NCBI GenBank assembly: GCA_958295835.1
Contig: OY282378.1
Location: forward strand, 4,303,694 to 4,367,693
Source: an uncultured Gammaproteobacteria bacterium
GTDB lineage: Bacteria; Pseudomonadota; Gammaproteobacteria; HK1
Length of the DNA stretch: 64,000 nt
Reading direction: 5' to 3'
Shown here in pieces: positions 1 through 7,449 of this stretch. Position 1 is the first letter of the stretch. Each line of letters opens with the position of its first letter. The position numbers were made by a program, and so were the translations under genes. A model generated the notes under the pieces. That model searched no databases. It was not told the DNA's origin and saw only the letters and a program-made list of their open reading frames with translations.

Positions 1-1793
1 AGGAACCGGTTGGCCATCAATGGGTTGCGGTCGTCGAGGTAGAGCTCGCGGAGCCGTTTCGCGAACCGTGCGGCGATAGCCCAGTCCGGGATCGCCTCTC
101 CCGGCGGGTCCATGAACCGCTCGTAGAGCCGTAGCCGCCGCTCCCCGTTGATCGAGGTGAGGTCCATCTCGCCCCACTGGGCGGCGGGCAGCACCAGGTG
201 CGCGTGGCGGGCGGTCGCGGTGAGGTAGATATCCTGGACCAGGATGAACATGCCCCCGCGCTTCATCGCCTCGACCACGGCGGCGACCCGCTCGCCGACC
301 GGAGCGCCGTGGGTGGCATGAAGCGCGTCGGTGACGATACGGCCGCGTTGCTTCAGCGCCCGCTCCATCGCCTCGGCCCGCAGGGTCGTGAGCACGGGGT
401 TGCAGCCGCCGACCCAGAAGACCTTGGCCTCGCCCCGGCGCACCGATTCATCGACGTTGAGCGCCGGCCGCCCGCCGGGATACGGCGGCCTGACGTAGCC
501 TTCCTGGTGGCCGCCGAGCCGGCTGATGCCGGTCCCCGGCTTGCCGACGTTGCCGGCGAGGAGCCCGAGCCCGACGATCGCGGCGATGTTCTCGTAGTTC
601 TTCAGCCCCCAGATCAGCCCCTTCTCGTAGTGCAGCAGGGTCCGGCGGCGAAAGCCCCCGGGCTTCGGGGCCGCGATCCACCGCGCCGCCTCGTGGATCC
701 GCTCCGGCGCGATCCCGCACCGGCGGGCGGCGTGGGCCACCACCTCGCCGACCGGCCGATCGACCTGGAGGGTGGAGCGCTGGTAGGACTCGAAGGTCTG
801 CCACTCGCAATGTCGTCGCAGGAAGTCGACGTCATGCCAGCGCCGGTCGAGGATCACGCGCGCGATGGCGTTGAGCAGTGCGATGTCGGTGCCGGGTTCG
901 AGGTCGAGGTGCATCACCCGGTCCGCTCCGCCCGCCGCCTCCGCCGCCGCCACCGTCATGGTGCGGCGCGGGTCGATGACGATCATGCGCCCGGGCTCCG
1001 CCGGCTCGGCACCGAAGGCGGCCTGCTTGCTCCGGAGGGTGGCACCCTGAAGGTTCGGCGCCATGTGATCGAGGAAGTAGTTGGTCTGGGTCTCGTAAGG
1101 GTTCGCGCCGACGATGACGATGGTGTCCGCGAGCCGGGCGTCGAGGTAGGCGTTGGTCAGCGGCGCGAGCCCCGCGTCACCGGCCGCGTGAACCTCGCTG
1201 TTGTAGGCGGGGCGGTTGTGGATCGACGCGGTGCGGGTGCCGATGCCCGAGAAGAAGAGCCGGCCGACCGCCCAGTTGTTCTCGAAGCCCCCTCCTCCGC
1301 CGCCGTGGTCGAAGAACTTCATCCCTACCGCGTCCGGTCCCCAGCGGTCCATCACCGCCTTTACGACGCGGGCGCCGAGATCGACGGCCTCCCCCCAGCT
1401 CGTGCGCTCGTGCCGTTGCGGCCCGAGGATCATCGGGACGTGGAGCCGTGCCTTCGTCTCCTGGTCGGGCGCGTAGAGGGTCTGCGCCAGACCCGCGCCC
1501 CGAACGGAGGCCAGGCCGTGGTTCACCGAACACCTGCCGTCGGGCAGGATGGCGACGTGGAAGCGCCGGCCGTCACGCTCGGTGATGATCCGGTGCATCG
1601 CCGGCGCGATCCAGTCGGAATTCGGGGGCAGGGGTTCGCGAAGGTCGAGCCCGAGGGCGTTCTCCTCCGGGGCCGGTCCCCCTTCGCGGCCTTCCGGCCA
1701 CTTGAGCACGCGATAGCCGCATCCGACGATGCAGAACTGGCAGACGGTATTGCGGCGCTCGGCGTCGACCGGGGGAATGGGCACGCGGGTCAT
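1..1793 (-). CDS. aioA: Arsenite oxidase-type molybdopterin large subunit (3' end outside window)
   Basis: Large molybdopterin subunit of an arsenite oxidase-type enzyme of the DMSO reductase family. With its Rieske partner it would oxidise arsenite to arsenate in the periplasm. From the ATG at 1793 the protein reads MTRVPIPPVDAERRNTV, then CQFCIVGC (Cys18, Cys21, Cys25), the CxxCxxxC motif for a [3Fe-4S] cluster. The four residues that line the arsenite pocket in Alcaligenes AioA have counterparts: His192 and Glu200 in HNRPAYNSE, Arg425 and His429 in RLGGHQEG. About 597 codons are visible, roughly three quarters of the usual length of about 820, and the gene leaves the window in frame. It has no signal peptide and would be exported together with AioB. 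Alternative: an iodate reductase (IdrA) of the same clade, which only phylogeny and the missing downstream genes can exclude. A palindromic repeat separates it from aioB. Confidence 0.88.
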   Translation of the reverse strand, partial: MTRVPIPPVDAERRNTVCQFCIVGCGYRVLKWPEGREGGPAPEENALGLDLREPLPPNSDWIAPAMHRIITERDGRRFHVAILPDGRCSVNHGLASVRGAGLAQTLYAPDQETKARLHVPMILGPQRHERTSWGEAVDLGARVVKAVMDRWGPDAVGMKFFDHGGGGGGFENNWAVGRLFFSGIGTRTASIHNRPAYNSEVHAAGDAGLAPLTNAYLDARLADTIVIVGANPYETQTNYFLDHMAPNLQGATLRSKQAAFGAEPAEPGRMIVIDPRRTMTVAAAEAAGGADRVMHLDLEPGTDIALLNAIARVILDRRWHDVDFLRRHCEWQTFESYQRSTLQVDRPVGEVVAHAARRCGIAPERIHEAARWIAAPKPGGFRRRTLLHYEKGLIWGLKNYENIAAIVGLGLLAGNVGKPGTGISRLGGHQEGYVRPPYPGGRPALNVDESVRRGEAKVFWVGGCNPVLTTLRAEAMERALKQRGRIVTDALHATHGAPVGERVAAVVEAMKRGGMFILVQDIYLTATARHAHLVLPAAQWGEMDLTSINGERRLRLYERFMDPPGEAIPDWAIAARFAKRLRELYLDDRNPLMANRF

Positions 1794-1804
1794 GTGCGGA
1801 TCAT

Positions 1805-1934
1805 GGCTATCGGTGAGGTTCGTATGTCATCGGCTTCCTCGACGTACAGCCCGGGGCACCCGCGATTCCGCTACGCGGAATCGCCAAGCGACCGCGCCAG
1901 CGGTCGCCGGGGGCTCTCAGATGAGGTTCGTGTG
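1805..1934. repeat. Double-palindrome element copy A with imperfect flanking direct repeats
   Basis: Copy of a dispersed repeat between aioB and aioA. It has two adjacent palindromes: GCGATTCCGC/GCGGAATCGC arms at 1862-1884 and GCGACCGC/GCGGTCGC arms at 1889-1908. The core closely matches copies at 41.7, 45.9 and 58.2 kb. The 13-base stretch TGAGGTTCGTRTG occurs at 1814-1826 and again at 1922-1934, the second time inside the end of aioB, so the element is bracketed by an imperfect direct repeat about 108 bp apart. The distal GAACAGTSTTGTT arm of the other copies is not recognisable here. Confidence 0.75.
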
Positions 1935-2447
1935 CCGGCCGTAGATGAGTCCGTCCACCCCCGTCGCGATGACCATGCCCGACTCGATGCGAAGCTCGAT
2001 CCGGGCCAGCGCCTGGCTCGCCTGGCCGATGACGAGGCCGCCCGCCTTCGCCGGATCGAAGGTGCTCCAGTGGCAGGGGCAGATGAGCAGGCGATGCTCC
2101 GGCCTGTAGCTCACCGGGCAGCCCTTGTGCGTGCACAGCGTCGAGAACGCGACGATGCTCGAGTCCGGCCCGACCCCGCCAAGCGCCACCTCGCTCATGC
2201 GCAGCAGCAGTGCCGGCGCTCGATCGTCGGGATAGGTGAACGGGACGGTCGTTTCCGGGGCTAGCGCCGAGAGCTCGACGATCGGCTTCACCGGATAGCC
2301 CGCCGTCCCCGTTCCGGCGGCCGCGGCGCGGGACGGGATCATGCCCGCCGCGACCGCGCCGGCGCCCGCCGCCCCGGTCGTCCGGATGAAGCGCCGCCTC
2401 GTCAGCCGATGGCGTTCCGGGCCCGGTCCGTGTGCTTCTTCCGTCAT
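1917..2447 (-). CDS. aioB: Arsenite oxidase-type Rieske small subunit
   Basis: Small [2Fe-2S] subunit that takes electrons from AioA and carries the export signal for the complex. The 176-residue protein has a twin-arginine signal (TRRRFIRTTG, residues 16-25) followed by an Ala-rich hydrophobic stretch, then the Rieske ligands CTHKGC and CPCHWSTF. The segments VDGLIYGRHTNL near the C-terminus and VPFTYPDDRAP are typical of AioB and its IdrB relatives. The ATG at 2447 was chosen because GGAG lies 13 nt upstream and because it places the TAT motif near the N-terminus; longer in-frame extensions look non-coding. It precedes aioA by 123 bp, which holds a palindromic repeat. The last codons are partly duplicated on the far side of that repeat. 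Confidence 0.9.
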   Translation of the reverse strand: MTEEAHGPGPERHRLTRRRFIRTTGAAGAGAVAAGMIPSRAAAAGTGTAGYPVKPIVELSALAPETTVPFTYPDDRAPALLLRMSEVALGGVGPDSSIVAFSTLCTHKGCPVSYRPEHRLLICPCHWSTFDPAKAGGLVIGQASQALARIELRIESGMVIATGVDGLIYGRHTNLI

Positions 2448-2500
2448 GTCTGGAAATCCGCTCCGATGTGTCTCCGGCCGATTCCGGCCGCGGGTGTTGG

Positions 2501-2746
2501 TCAAAACAGCCTGGCGGCGAGGATGAGCGCGGCGAACGCGGCGCCCTGCATCCACAAGGCGCGGTAGATACGGCCTTCGAGTCCGGCGATTGTAGCGTTG
2601 AGATCGGCCTTGGTGGCGAGCGCGTCATGGTCCGCACCTGCCGCGGTACGCAGTTGCGCGGCAAGGGCTTCGGCCTGCGCCGGCTCGATGCCGGTCGCTT
2701 CGAGATCCTGGGCGGCGCTGAGGGTGTCGAAGGTGTTGGCGGTCAT
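2501..2746 (-). CDS. Small protein with C-terminal membrane segment (coiled-coil type)
   Basis: 81-residue protein of unknown function beginning MTANTFDTLSAAQDLE. The middle is Ala/Leu/Glu-rich and predicted helical (residues about 8-58), and the last 18 residues (ALWMQGAAFAALILAARL) form one hydrophobic segment, so it is probably a tail-anchored inner-membrane protein. The layout resembles DUF1640/CCDC90-type small coiled-coil proteins, but this is architecture only. GGGAG precedes the ATG at 2746. It lies 53 bp upstream of aioB and 61 bp downstream of moaA on the same strand, so it is likely cotranscribed with them. Confidence 0.7.
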   Translation of the reverse strand: MTANTFDTLSAAQDLEATGIEPAQAEALAAQLRTAAGADHDALATKADLNATIAGLEGRIYRALWMQGAAFAALILAARLF

Positions 2747-2807
2747 GATTTGACTTGTCTCCCGTGGCCGGAGCGGCCGTTCTGGCTTCCGGCAAGGCTC
2801 TCGGAGA

Positions 2808-3866
2808 CTATCCCCCGATGTACGACATCTCGATGCGGCGCTCCGAGGTTGGCGGCTCCGAGGACGTATTGCTGGTGCGCAACTCGGAGTAGCGGTCGTC
2901 GCGCCGGCCCCACACCGATCCGATCGCCGCGGACAGGAACTCGTCGGATGCGCCGCTACGCACGACGCGGCGCAGATCGAACCCTTCGGTCGCGAACAGG
3001 CAGGTGTACAGCCTGCCCTCGGCCGACAGGCGCGCGCGCGTGCAGGTGCCGCAGAACGGCGCGGTGACCGATGAGATGACCCCGATCTCGCCCGCCCCGT
3101 CGGCATAGCGCCAGCGCCGTGCGACCTCCCCGGGATACTCCGGTTCCACCGGCCGGAGCGGATGCGCCCGCCCGATCGTCTCGACGATCTCGCGGGCCGG
3201 CACGACGTCGTCCAGGCGCCATCCGTTGGTGTTGCCGACGTCCATGTATTCGATGAAGCGCACGATGTGGGCCGTTCCCCTGAACCGCTCCGCCATCGGC
3301 ACGACGTCGTGCTCGTTCACGCCCCGTTTGACGACCATGTTGATCTTGACCGGGCTCAGGCCCTCCCCCCCGGCGTTCTCGATGGCCTCCAGCACCGGCT
3401 CGACGGGGAACCCCACATCGTTCATCGAGGAAAACACCGCGTCGTCGATCGCGTCCAGGCTCACCGTCAGCCGCCTCAGCCCCGCGGCGCGCAACGAGCG
3501 GGCGCGCTGCCGGGTGAGGAGGGAGCCGTTGGTGGTGAGGGTCAGGTCTTCGATTCCCGGGACCGCGGACAGCATCCGGACGAGATCGTCGAGCCCCTGG
3601 CGCAGGAGCGGCTCCCCGCCGGTCAGCCGGATCTTCCGGACCCCGTGCCCGGCGAAGATCGACGCCAGCCGGGTGATCTCCTCGAACGACAGCAGCTCGC
3701 TGCGCGGCATGAAGCGGTAGCTCGCGCCGAACAGCTCCTTCGGCATGCAGTAGGTGCACCGGAAGTTGCACCGGTCGGTCACCGAGATTCTGAGGTCATG
3801 GAGCGGACGGCCGAATCGATCGCGGCCCCCCTCCGCCTCCTCATGTTGTATCCGTACCGGAATCAT
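2808..3866 (-). CDS. moaA: GTP 3',8-cyclase, molybdenum cofactor biosynthesis
   Basis: Radical-SAM enzyme that starts molybdenum cofactor synthesis by rearranging GTP to 3',8-cyclo-H2GTP. The 352-residue protein has the N-terminal radical-SAM motif CNFRCTYC, a downstream LTGGEPLLR SAM-binding stretch, the C-terminal cluster motif CGTCTRARLSAEGRLYTC, and the terminal Gly-Gly (SYIGG) needed for activity in MoaA. The ATG at 3866 gives the standard length; the frame stays open further upstream only across the ferredoxin gene. Its position just upstream of a molybdoenzyme operon suggests a dedicated copy for AioA. No other moa gene is visible in the window. Confidence 0.95.
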   Translation of the reverse strand: MIPVRIQHEEAEGGRDRFGRPLHDLRISVTDRCNFRCTYCMPKELFGASYRFMPRSELLSFEEITRLASIFAGHGVRKIRLTGGEPLLRQGLDDLVRMLSAVPGIEDLTLTTNGSLLTRQRARSLRAAGLRRLTVSLDAIDDAVFSSMNDVGFPVEPVLEAIENAGGEGLSPVKINMVVKRGVNEHDVVPMAERFRGTAHIVRFIEYMDVGNTNGWRLDDVVPAREIVETIGRAHPLRPVEPEYPGEVARRWRYADGAGEIGVISSVTAPFCGTCTRARLSAEGRLYTCLFATEGFDLRRVVRSGASDEFLSAAIGSVWGRRDDRYSELRTSNTSSEPPTSERRIEMSYIGG

Positions 3867-3909
3867 CGCACCACCCGGACCTCCGCCGCGACGTCGAAGT
3901 CGATGTCGA

Positions 3910-4230
3910 TCAAAGCTGCTCGGCCGGAACGTGCAGGACGAGCCCGTCGAGCGCGTCGGTGACCCGGATCTGGCAGGTGAGACGGCTGGATTCCCGCGGC
4001 TCCCAGGCGAACTCGATGAGGCCCGACTCCTCCTCCTCGGGGGGCGGCAACGCGCGCATCCAGTCATCCGCGACGTAGCAGTGGCAGGTCGAGCAGGAGC
4101 AGCTTCCCCCACATTGCGCAATGACCCCGGTGATGTCGTTCTCGATCGCCCCTTCCATCACCGTGAGTCCGTTCGCGATCTCCACCGTTGTCGCCGCCCC
4201 GTCAGGTTGAATGAAGGTGATTCTCGGCAT
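3910..4230 (-). CDS. [2Fe-2S] ferredoxin
   Basis: 106-residue plant/adrenodoxin-type ferredoxin. The cysteine pattern is CGGSCSCSTCHC with a distal C in RLTCQI, giving C-x5-C-x2-C-xn-C cluster ligands; the start MPRITFIQPDG is typical of ferredoxins serving cytochrome P450 or Rieske oxygenases. It begins 3 bp after the stop of the reductase gene, so the two are translationally linked, and lies 43 bp before moaA. No oxygenase is encoded nearby, so its electron acceptor is open. Possible targets are MoaA, which needs low-potential electrons, or the AioBA system. Confidence 0.92.
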   Translation of the reverse strand: MPRITFIQPDGAATTVEIANGLTVMEGAIENDITGVIAQCGGSCSCSTCHCYVADDWMRALPPPEEEESGLIEFAWEPRESSRLTCQIRVTDALDGLVLHVPAEQL

Positions 4231-4233
4231 TCG

Positions 4234-5442
4234 TCAGGCCATCTCCTGCATCGGGATCGACTCGTCGGCCAGCCTCACCGGGTCGATGCTCGGGCGTTGC
4301 GGCACGAGCTTGCGGCAGGCCATGAATTCCCGCGGGCGGTTGACCGCGTCCACCGCGATCAGCACCCCATCCTTCAAGTAGAACATCGCGAAGTCGTCCG
4401 CGTCCATCGAGCCACGCTGCACGATGGTGTCGTACCCGTCGGAGATCCCGACCATCTGGAGCTTCAGATCGAACTGGTCGCTCCAGAACCAGGGGGCCTG
4501 CTCGTATCTCGTGGGGGTTCCCGCGATGTTCGCCGCCGCCGTCCTCGCCTGCTCCAGCGCATTGTGCACCGATTCGAGCCGCAACGAGCGGCCGAGGATC
4601 GGGTTCGGGTGGCGGGTGCAGTCTCCGGCCGCGTAGACGTGGGCGGCGGAGGTCGCACATCGTTCGTCCACCACGATCCCGTCGTCGCAGGCGATGCCCG
4701 CCGATTCCGCGAGCCGCACCTCGGGGACGACGCCGATCCCGATGACCACGACGTCGGCGGGGATGGTCTCGGCTCCGCAGTCGACGCGCCGGACCGTCCC
4801 GTCTCCTTCGAAGGCGGCGACCGCGGTCGACAACTTGACGTGGACGCCGCGGGCGCGGTGGGCGCGCGTGTAGTAGCCGGACATCTCGGGGGCGGTCACC
4901 CGTCCGAGAATCCGGTCCGCGGCTTCGATGACGCAGACCTCCAGCCCCAGCCCTTTCGCCGTCGAGGCGATCTCCAGGCCGATGTATCCTCCACCCACCA
5001 CGGCCAGCCTGCGCCCCGCCACGAGCGCATTCCCGATTGCATCGGCATCCTCGAGCGTTCTCAGATAGAAGATGTTTCCGAGATCGGAGCCGGGGACGTC
5101 GAGCCGGCGGGGGCGGCTGCCGGTGGCGATCACCAGGTCGGTGAACGAAAGCGAGCCACCGTCGTCGAGCACCACCGTCCGCTGTGCCGGATCGACACCG
5201 CGGACCGCGTTTCCAAGGCGGAGCTCGACGTCGTGGCGGGAATAGAAGCTCTCCGGCCGCAGGAACACGCGCTCCCGCGCGAGCTCGCCGGACAGGTATT
5301 TCTTCGAGAGCGGCGGGCGCTGGTACGGGGGCGCCGGCTCGGCGCCGCATACGATGATCCGGCCGTCGTACCCGGCCTGACGCAGGCTGATCGCGGTCTG
5401 GCCGCCAGCGTGACCGGCACCGGCGATGATGGTGGTGGACAT
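4234..5442 (-). CDS. FAD-dependent NAD(P)H:ferredoxin reductase
   Basis: 402-residue pyridine-nucleotide-disulphide-type reductase without redox-active disulphide, of the putidaredoxin/rhodocoxin reductase group. It has the N-terminal FAD-binding AGAGHAGGQTA, the second dinucleotide-binding site VVGGGYIGLEIA (about residue 150), VYAAGDCTRHPNP near residue 270, and PPYQRPPLSKKYL, a hallmark of this group. It would pass NADH electrons to the adjacent ferredoxin. First gene of the run reductase-ferredoxin-moaA-orf81-aioB-aioA, divergent from the homocysteine methyltransferase gene with 77 bp between. Confidence 0.92.
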   Translation of the reverse strand: MSTTIIAGAGHAGGQTAISLRQAGYDGRIIVCGAEPAPPYQRPPLSKKYLSGELARERVFLRPESFYSRHDVELRLGNAVRGVDPAQRTVVLDDGGSLSFTDLVIATGSRPRRLDVPGSDLGNIFYLRTLEDADAIGNALVAGRRLAVVGGGYIGLEIASTAKGLGLEVCVIEAADRILGRVTAPEMSGYYTRAHRARGVHVKLSTAVAAFEGDGTVRRVDCGAETIPADVVVIGIGVVPEVRLAESAGIACDDGIVVDERCATSAAHVYAAGDCTRHPNPILGRSLRLESVHNALEQARTAAANIAGTPTRYEQAPWFWSDQFDLKLQMVGISDGYDTIVQRGSMDADDFAMFYLKDGVLIAVDAVNRPREFMACRKLVPQRPSIDPVRLADESIPMQEMA

Positions 5443-5519
5443 CGTTCTCCGTCACGGATTGCAGCGGCAAGCGAGGTCGGCGATTCTACCCGAAACCCTC
5501 TGATTCGACGGAAGCACCG

Positions 5520-6551
5520 ATGCATCCACTCGAAGCCCTGTTGATCGAACGCGAGTGGCTCCTCGCGGACGGTGCGATGGGCACCAATCTGTTCGATCTC
5601 GGACTGACCGGCGGCGCATGTGGCGAGCGGTGGAACGTTGACCATCCGGCGAAGATCGCGTCCATCCACCAGGGCATGGCCGCCGCGGGAGCCGACATCA
5701 TCCTCACCAATACGTTCGGCGCAAATCGATATCGGCTGGCACTGCACGGCCTTGGACATCGGGCTCTCGAAATCAACGAATCGGGAGCGGGAATCGCACG
5801 CCGCGTTTCGGATGCGGCAAGCCGGACGGTCGTCGTCGCCGGCTCCATGGGGCCGACCGGGGACGTCCTGGCGCCGCTCGGCGAACGCACCCGCACCGAG
5901 GCGATCGAGGCCTTCGCCGAGCAGGCCGAGGGTCTCCGGCGCGGTGGCGTGGACGTGGCGTGGATTGAGACGATGTATGCCGAGAACGAGCTCGAAGCGG
6001 CGATTCTCGCGGTCGGAGAGGTCGGGTTGCCGTTCCTTGCAACCATGACGTTCGATACCGGAGGCCGCACGATGATGGGCATCCGGCCCCGGGACTTGCC
6101 GAATCTCGCGTCCTGCAAGGCGCATCGGCCCCTCGGGATCGGAGCGAACTGCGGCGTGGGCCCCGCCCAGCTCCTCGATTCGATTCTCGGAATTCGGGCA
6201 ACCGCGGAACGAGAGACGATCATCGTCGCGAAGAGCAACTGCGGGCTCCCCCGGATGGGTCCTGACATGCAGGTGCGATACGACGGGACCCCGGAGCTCA
6301 TGGCCGCGTACGCCTGCATGGCTCGGGATGCCGGCGCGCGAATCATCGGCGGCTGCTGCGGAACGACGGCATCCCATATCGGGGCGATGCGCGATGCGCT
6401 GGAACGGCGCCCGCGGGCTGCGGTGCCGGATCATGCGGCGATCGAGGCACGGTTCGGCCCGTTGACGGTCACGGCCGGGACCGAGGCGGCGGTCGCCCGC
6501 GCGAAAGAAGATACGCCGCCTCCGGGGCGCCGCCGGCGGCGCCCCGCCTGA
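5520..6551 (+). CDS. Stand-alone homocysteine S-methyltransferase (MetH homocysteine domain)
   Basis: 343-residue single-domain Zn-dependent homocysteine methyltransferase. Zn ligands are seen in GANCG (about residue 222) and GGCCGTT (about residue 280); DGAMGTNLFD at the N-terminus is the family start. The C-terminal half (IGANCGVGPAQLL, KSNCGLP, IIGGCCGTTASHI) is closer to the first domain of cobalamin-dependent MetH than to betaine-homocysteine methyltransferases. MetH's pterin and cobalamin domains are missing, but single-domain proteins of exactly those types are encoded at 40.7 and 41.8 kb, so this is probably the homocysteine module of a split methionine synthase. GGAAG precedes the ATG. 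The Arg-rich tail is encoded by a perfect GC palindrome. Alternative: a BHMT-like enzyme using betaine or another methyl donor. Confidence 0.85.
   Translation: MHPLEALLIEREWLLADGAMGTNLFDLGLTGGACGERWNVDHPAKIASIHQGMAAAGADIILTNTFGANRYRLALHGLGHRALEINESGAGIARRVSDAASRTVVVAGSMGPTGDVLAPLGERTRTEAIEAFAEQAEGLRRGGVDVAWIETMYAENELEAAILAVGEVGLPFLATMTFDTGGRTMMGIRPRDLPNLASCKAHRPLGIGANCGVGPAQLLDSILGIRATAERETIIVAKSNCGLPRMGPDMQVRYDGTPELMAAYACMARDAGARIIGGCCGTTASHIGAMRDALERRPRAAVPDHAAIEARFGPLTVTAGTEAAVARAKEDTPPPGRRRRRPA
6524..6545. repeat. Perfect 22-bp GC palindrome at the convergent gene end
   Basis: GGGGCGCCGCC followed by its exact reverse complement, at the 3' end of the homocysteine methyltransferase gene and 16 bp from the end of convergent galU. 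It could act as a bidirectional RNA stop or barrier hairpin, but no T-run follows, so a terminator call is not justified. Confidence 0.5.
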
Positions 6552-6560
6552 CGGCGGCCC

Positions 6561-7430
6561 TCAGCCGTCCTCCCGGGCAGACGCCTGTACCACGGCGCGA
6601 AGCTCGGGTCGCCTGAGCGCGAGCCGGATGTTCGCGGCCAGGAACCCGCCCTTCGAGCCGCAGTCGTAGCGCGTCCCTTCGAAGGGGAACGCGCCGACCG
6701 TCTCGCGCTCGAGCAGCGCCGCGATCGCGTCGGTGAGCTGGATCTCTCCGCCCGTCCCCGCCTCGGTGTTCGCAAGCGCGTCGAAGATCCCCGGAGTCAG
6801 CACGTACCGCCCCACCACCCCCAACGTCGAGGGAGACCGCGCCGGCGCCGGCTTCTCCACGATCCCCCGGATCGGGCCGCTGCCCTCATCCGGCGAAGCC
6901 AGGCTCACGATGCCATACCGGTCGGTCTCATCCCGCGGCACGGACTGCACCGCGACCAGGGCGTGGCCGACGGATTCGAAGCGCCGCGCCATCTGCGCGA
7001 TGCATCCGGGGCCGTCGCAGTCGACGAGGTCGTCGGGTAGAAGCACCGCGAAGGGCTCGTTACCGATCGCCGGACGCGCGCACAGCACCGCGTGGCCGAG
7101 CCCCAGCGGCGCGGGCTGGCGGATGTACAGGCAGGCCACGTGGCTCGGAAGGATTGACCGCACGCGCCCGAGCAGCGCGTCCCGCCCTCTGGCCTCCAGG
7201 GCCGCCTCCAGCTCCGGCGAGCGGTCGAAGTGGTCCTCGATCGCCTTCTTGGTATGCCCGGTCACGAACACCAGATGATCGATCCCGGCCTCGACCGCCT
7301 CCTCCACCGCGTACTGGATGAGGGGCTTGTCGACGACGGGGAGCATCTCCTTCGGGAGCGCCTTCGTCGCCGGCAGGAACCGGGTGCCGAGACCCGCCAC
7401 CGGGAATACCGCCTTTCGGAGCGTCTTCAT
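6561..7430 (-). CDS. galU: UTP-glucose-1-phosphate uridylyltransferase
   Basis: 289-residue nucleotidyltransferase that makes UDP-glucose from UTP and glucose-1-phosphate. The N-terminus carries the full signature PVAGLGTRFLPATKALPKEM with VVDKPLIQYAVEEA, and the later VEKPAP sugar-binding motif. It is the last gene of a four-gene minus-strand run (epimerase, UDP-HexNAc dehydrogenase, UDP-glucose dehydrogenase, galU); ugd stops 19 bp upstream, so galU supplies UDP-glucose for the enzyme encoded next to it. The gene ends convergently 10 bp from the homocysteine methyltransferase. Confidence 0.97.
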   Translation of the reverse strand: MKTLRKAVFPVAGLGTRFLPATKALPKEMLPVVDKPLIQYAVEEAVEAGIDHLVFVTGHTKKAIEDHFDRSPELEAALEARGRDALLGRVRSILPSHVACLYIRQPAPLGLGHAVLCARPAIGNEPFAVLLPDDLVDCDGPGCIAQMARRFESVGHALVAVQSVPRDETDRYGIVSLASPDEGSGPIRGIVEKPAPARSPSTLGVVGRYVLTPGIFDALANTEAGTGGEIQLTDAIAALLERETVGAFPFEGTRYDCGSKGGFLAANIRLALRRPELRAVVQASAREDG

Positions 7431-7449
7431 CGCTGCCCTGCCCTCCGGC

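Noticed and set aside
198..2264. Long plus-strand open frame of 688 codons
   Set aside because: It is the antisense shadow of aioA and aioB; its translation is Asp/Arg/Val-rich without family resemblance, while the minus strand carries clear cluster and active-site motifs.
6524..6545. Intrinsic terminator between the homocysteine methyltransferase and galU
   Set aside because: The palindrome is perfect but has no T-run on either side, and it lies within coding sequence.
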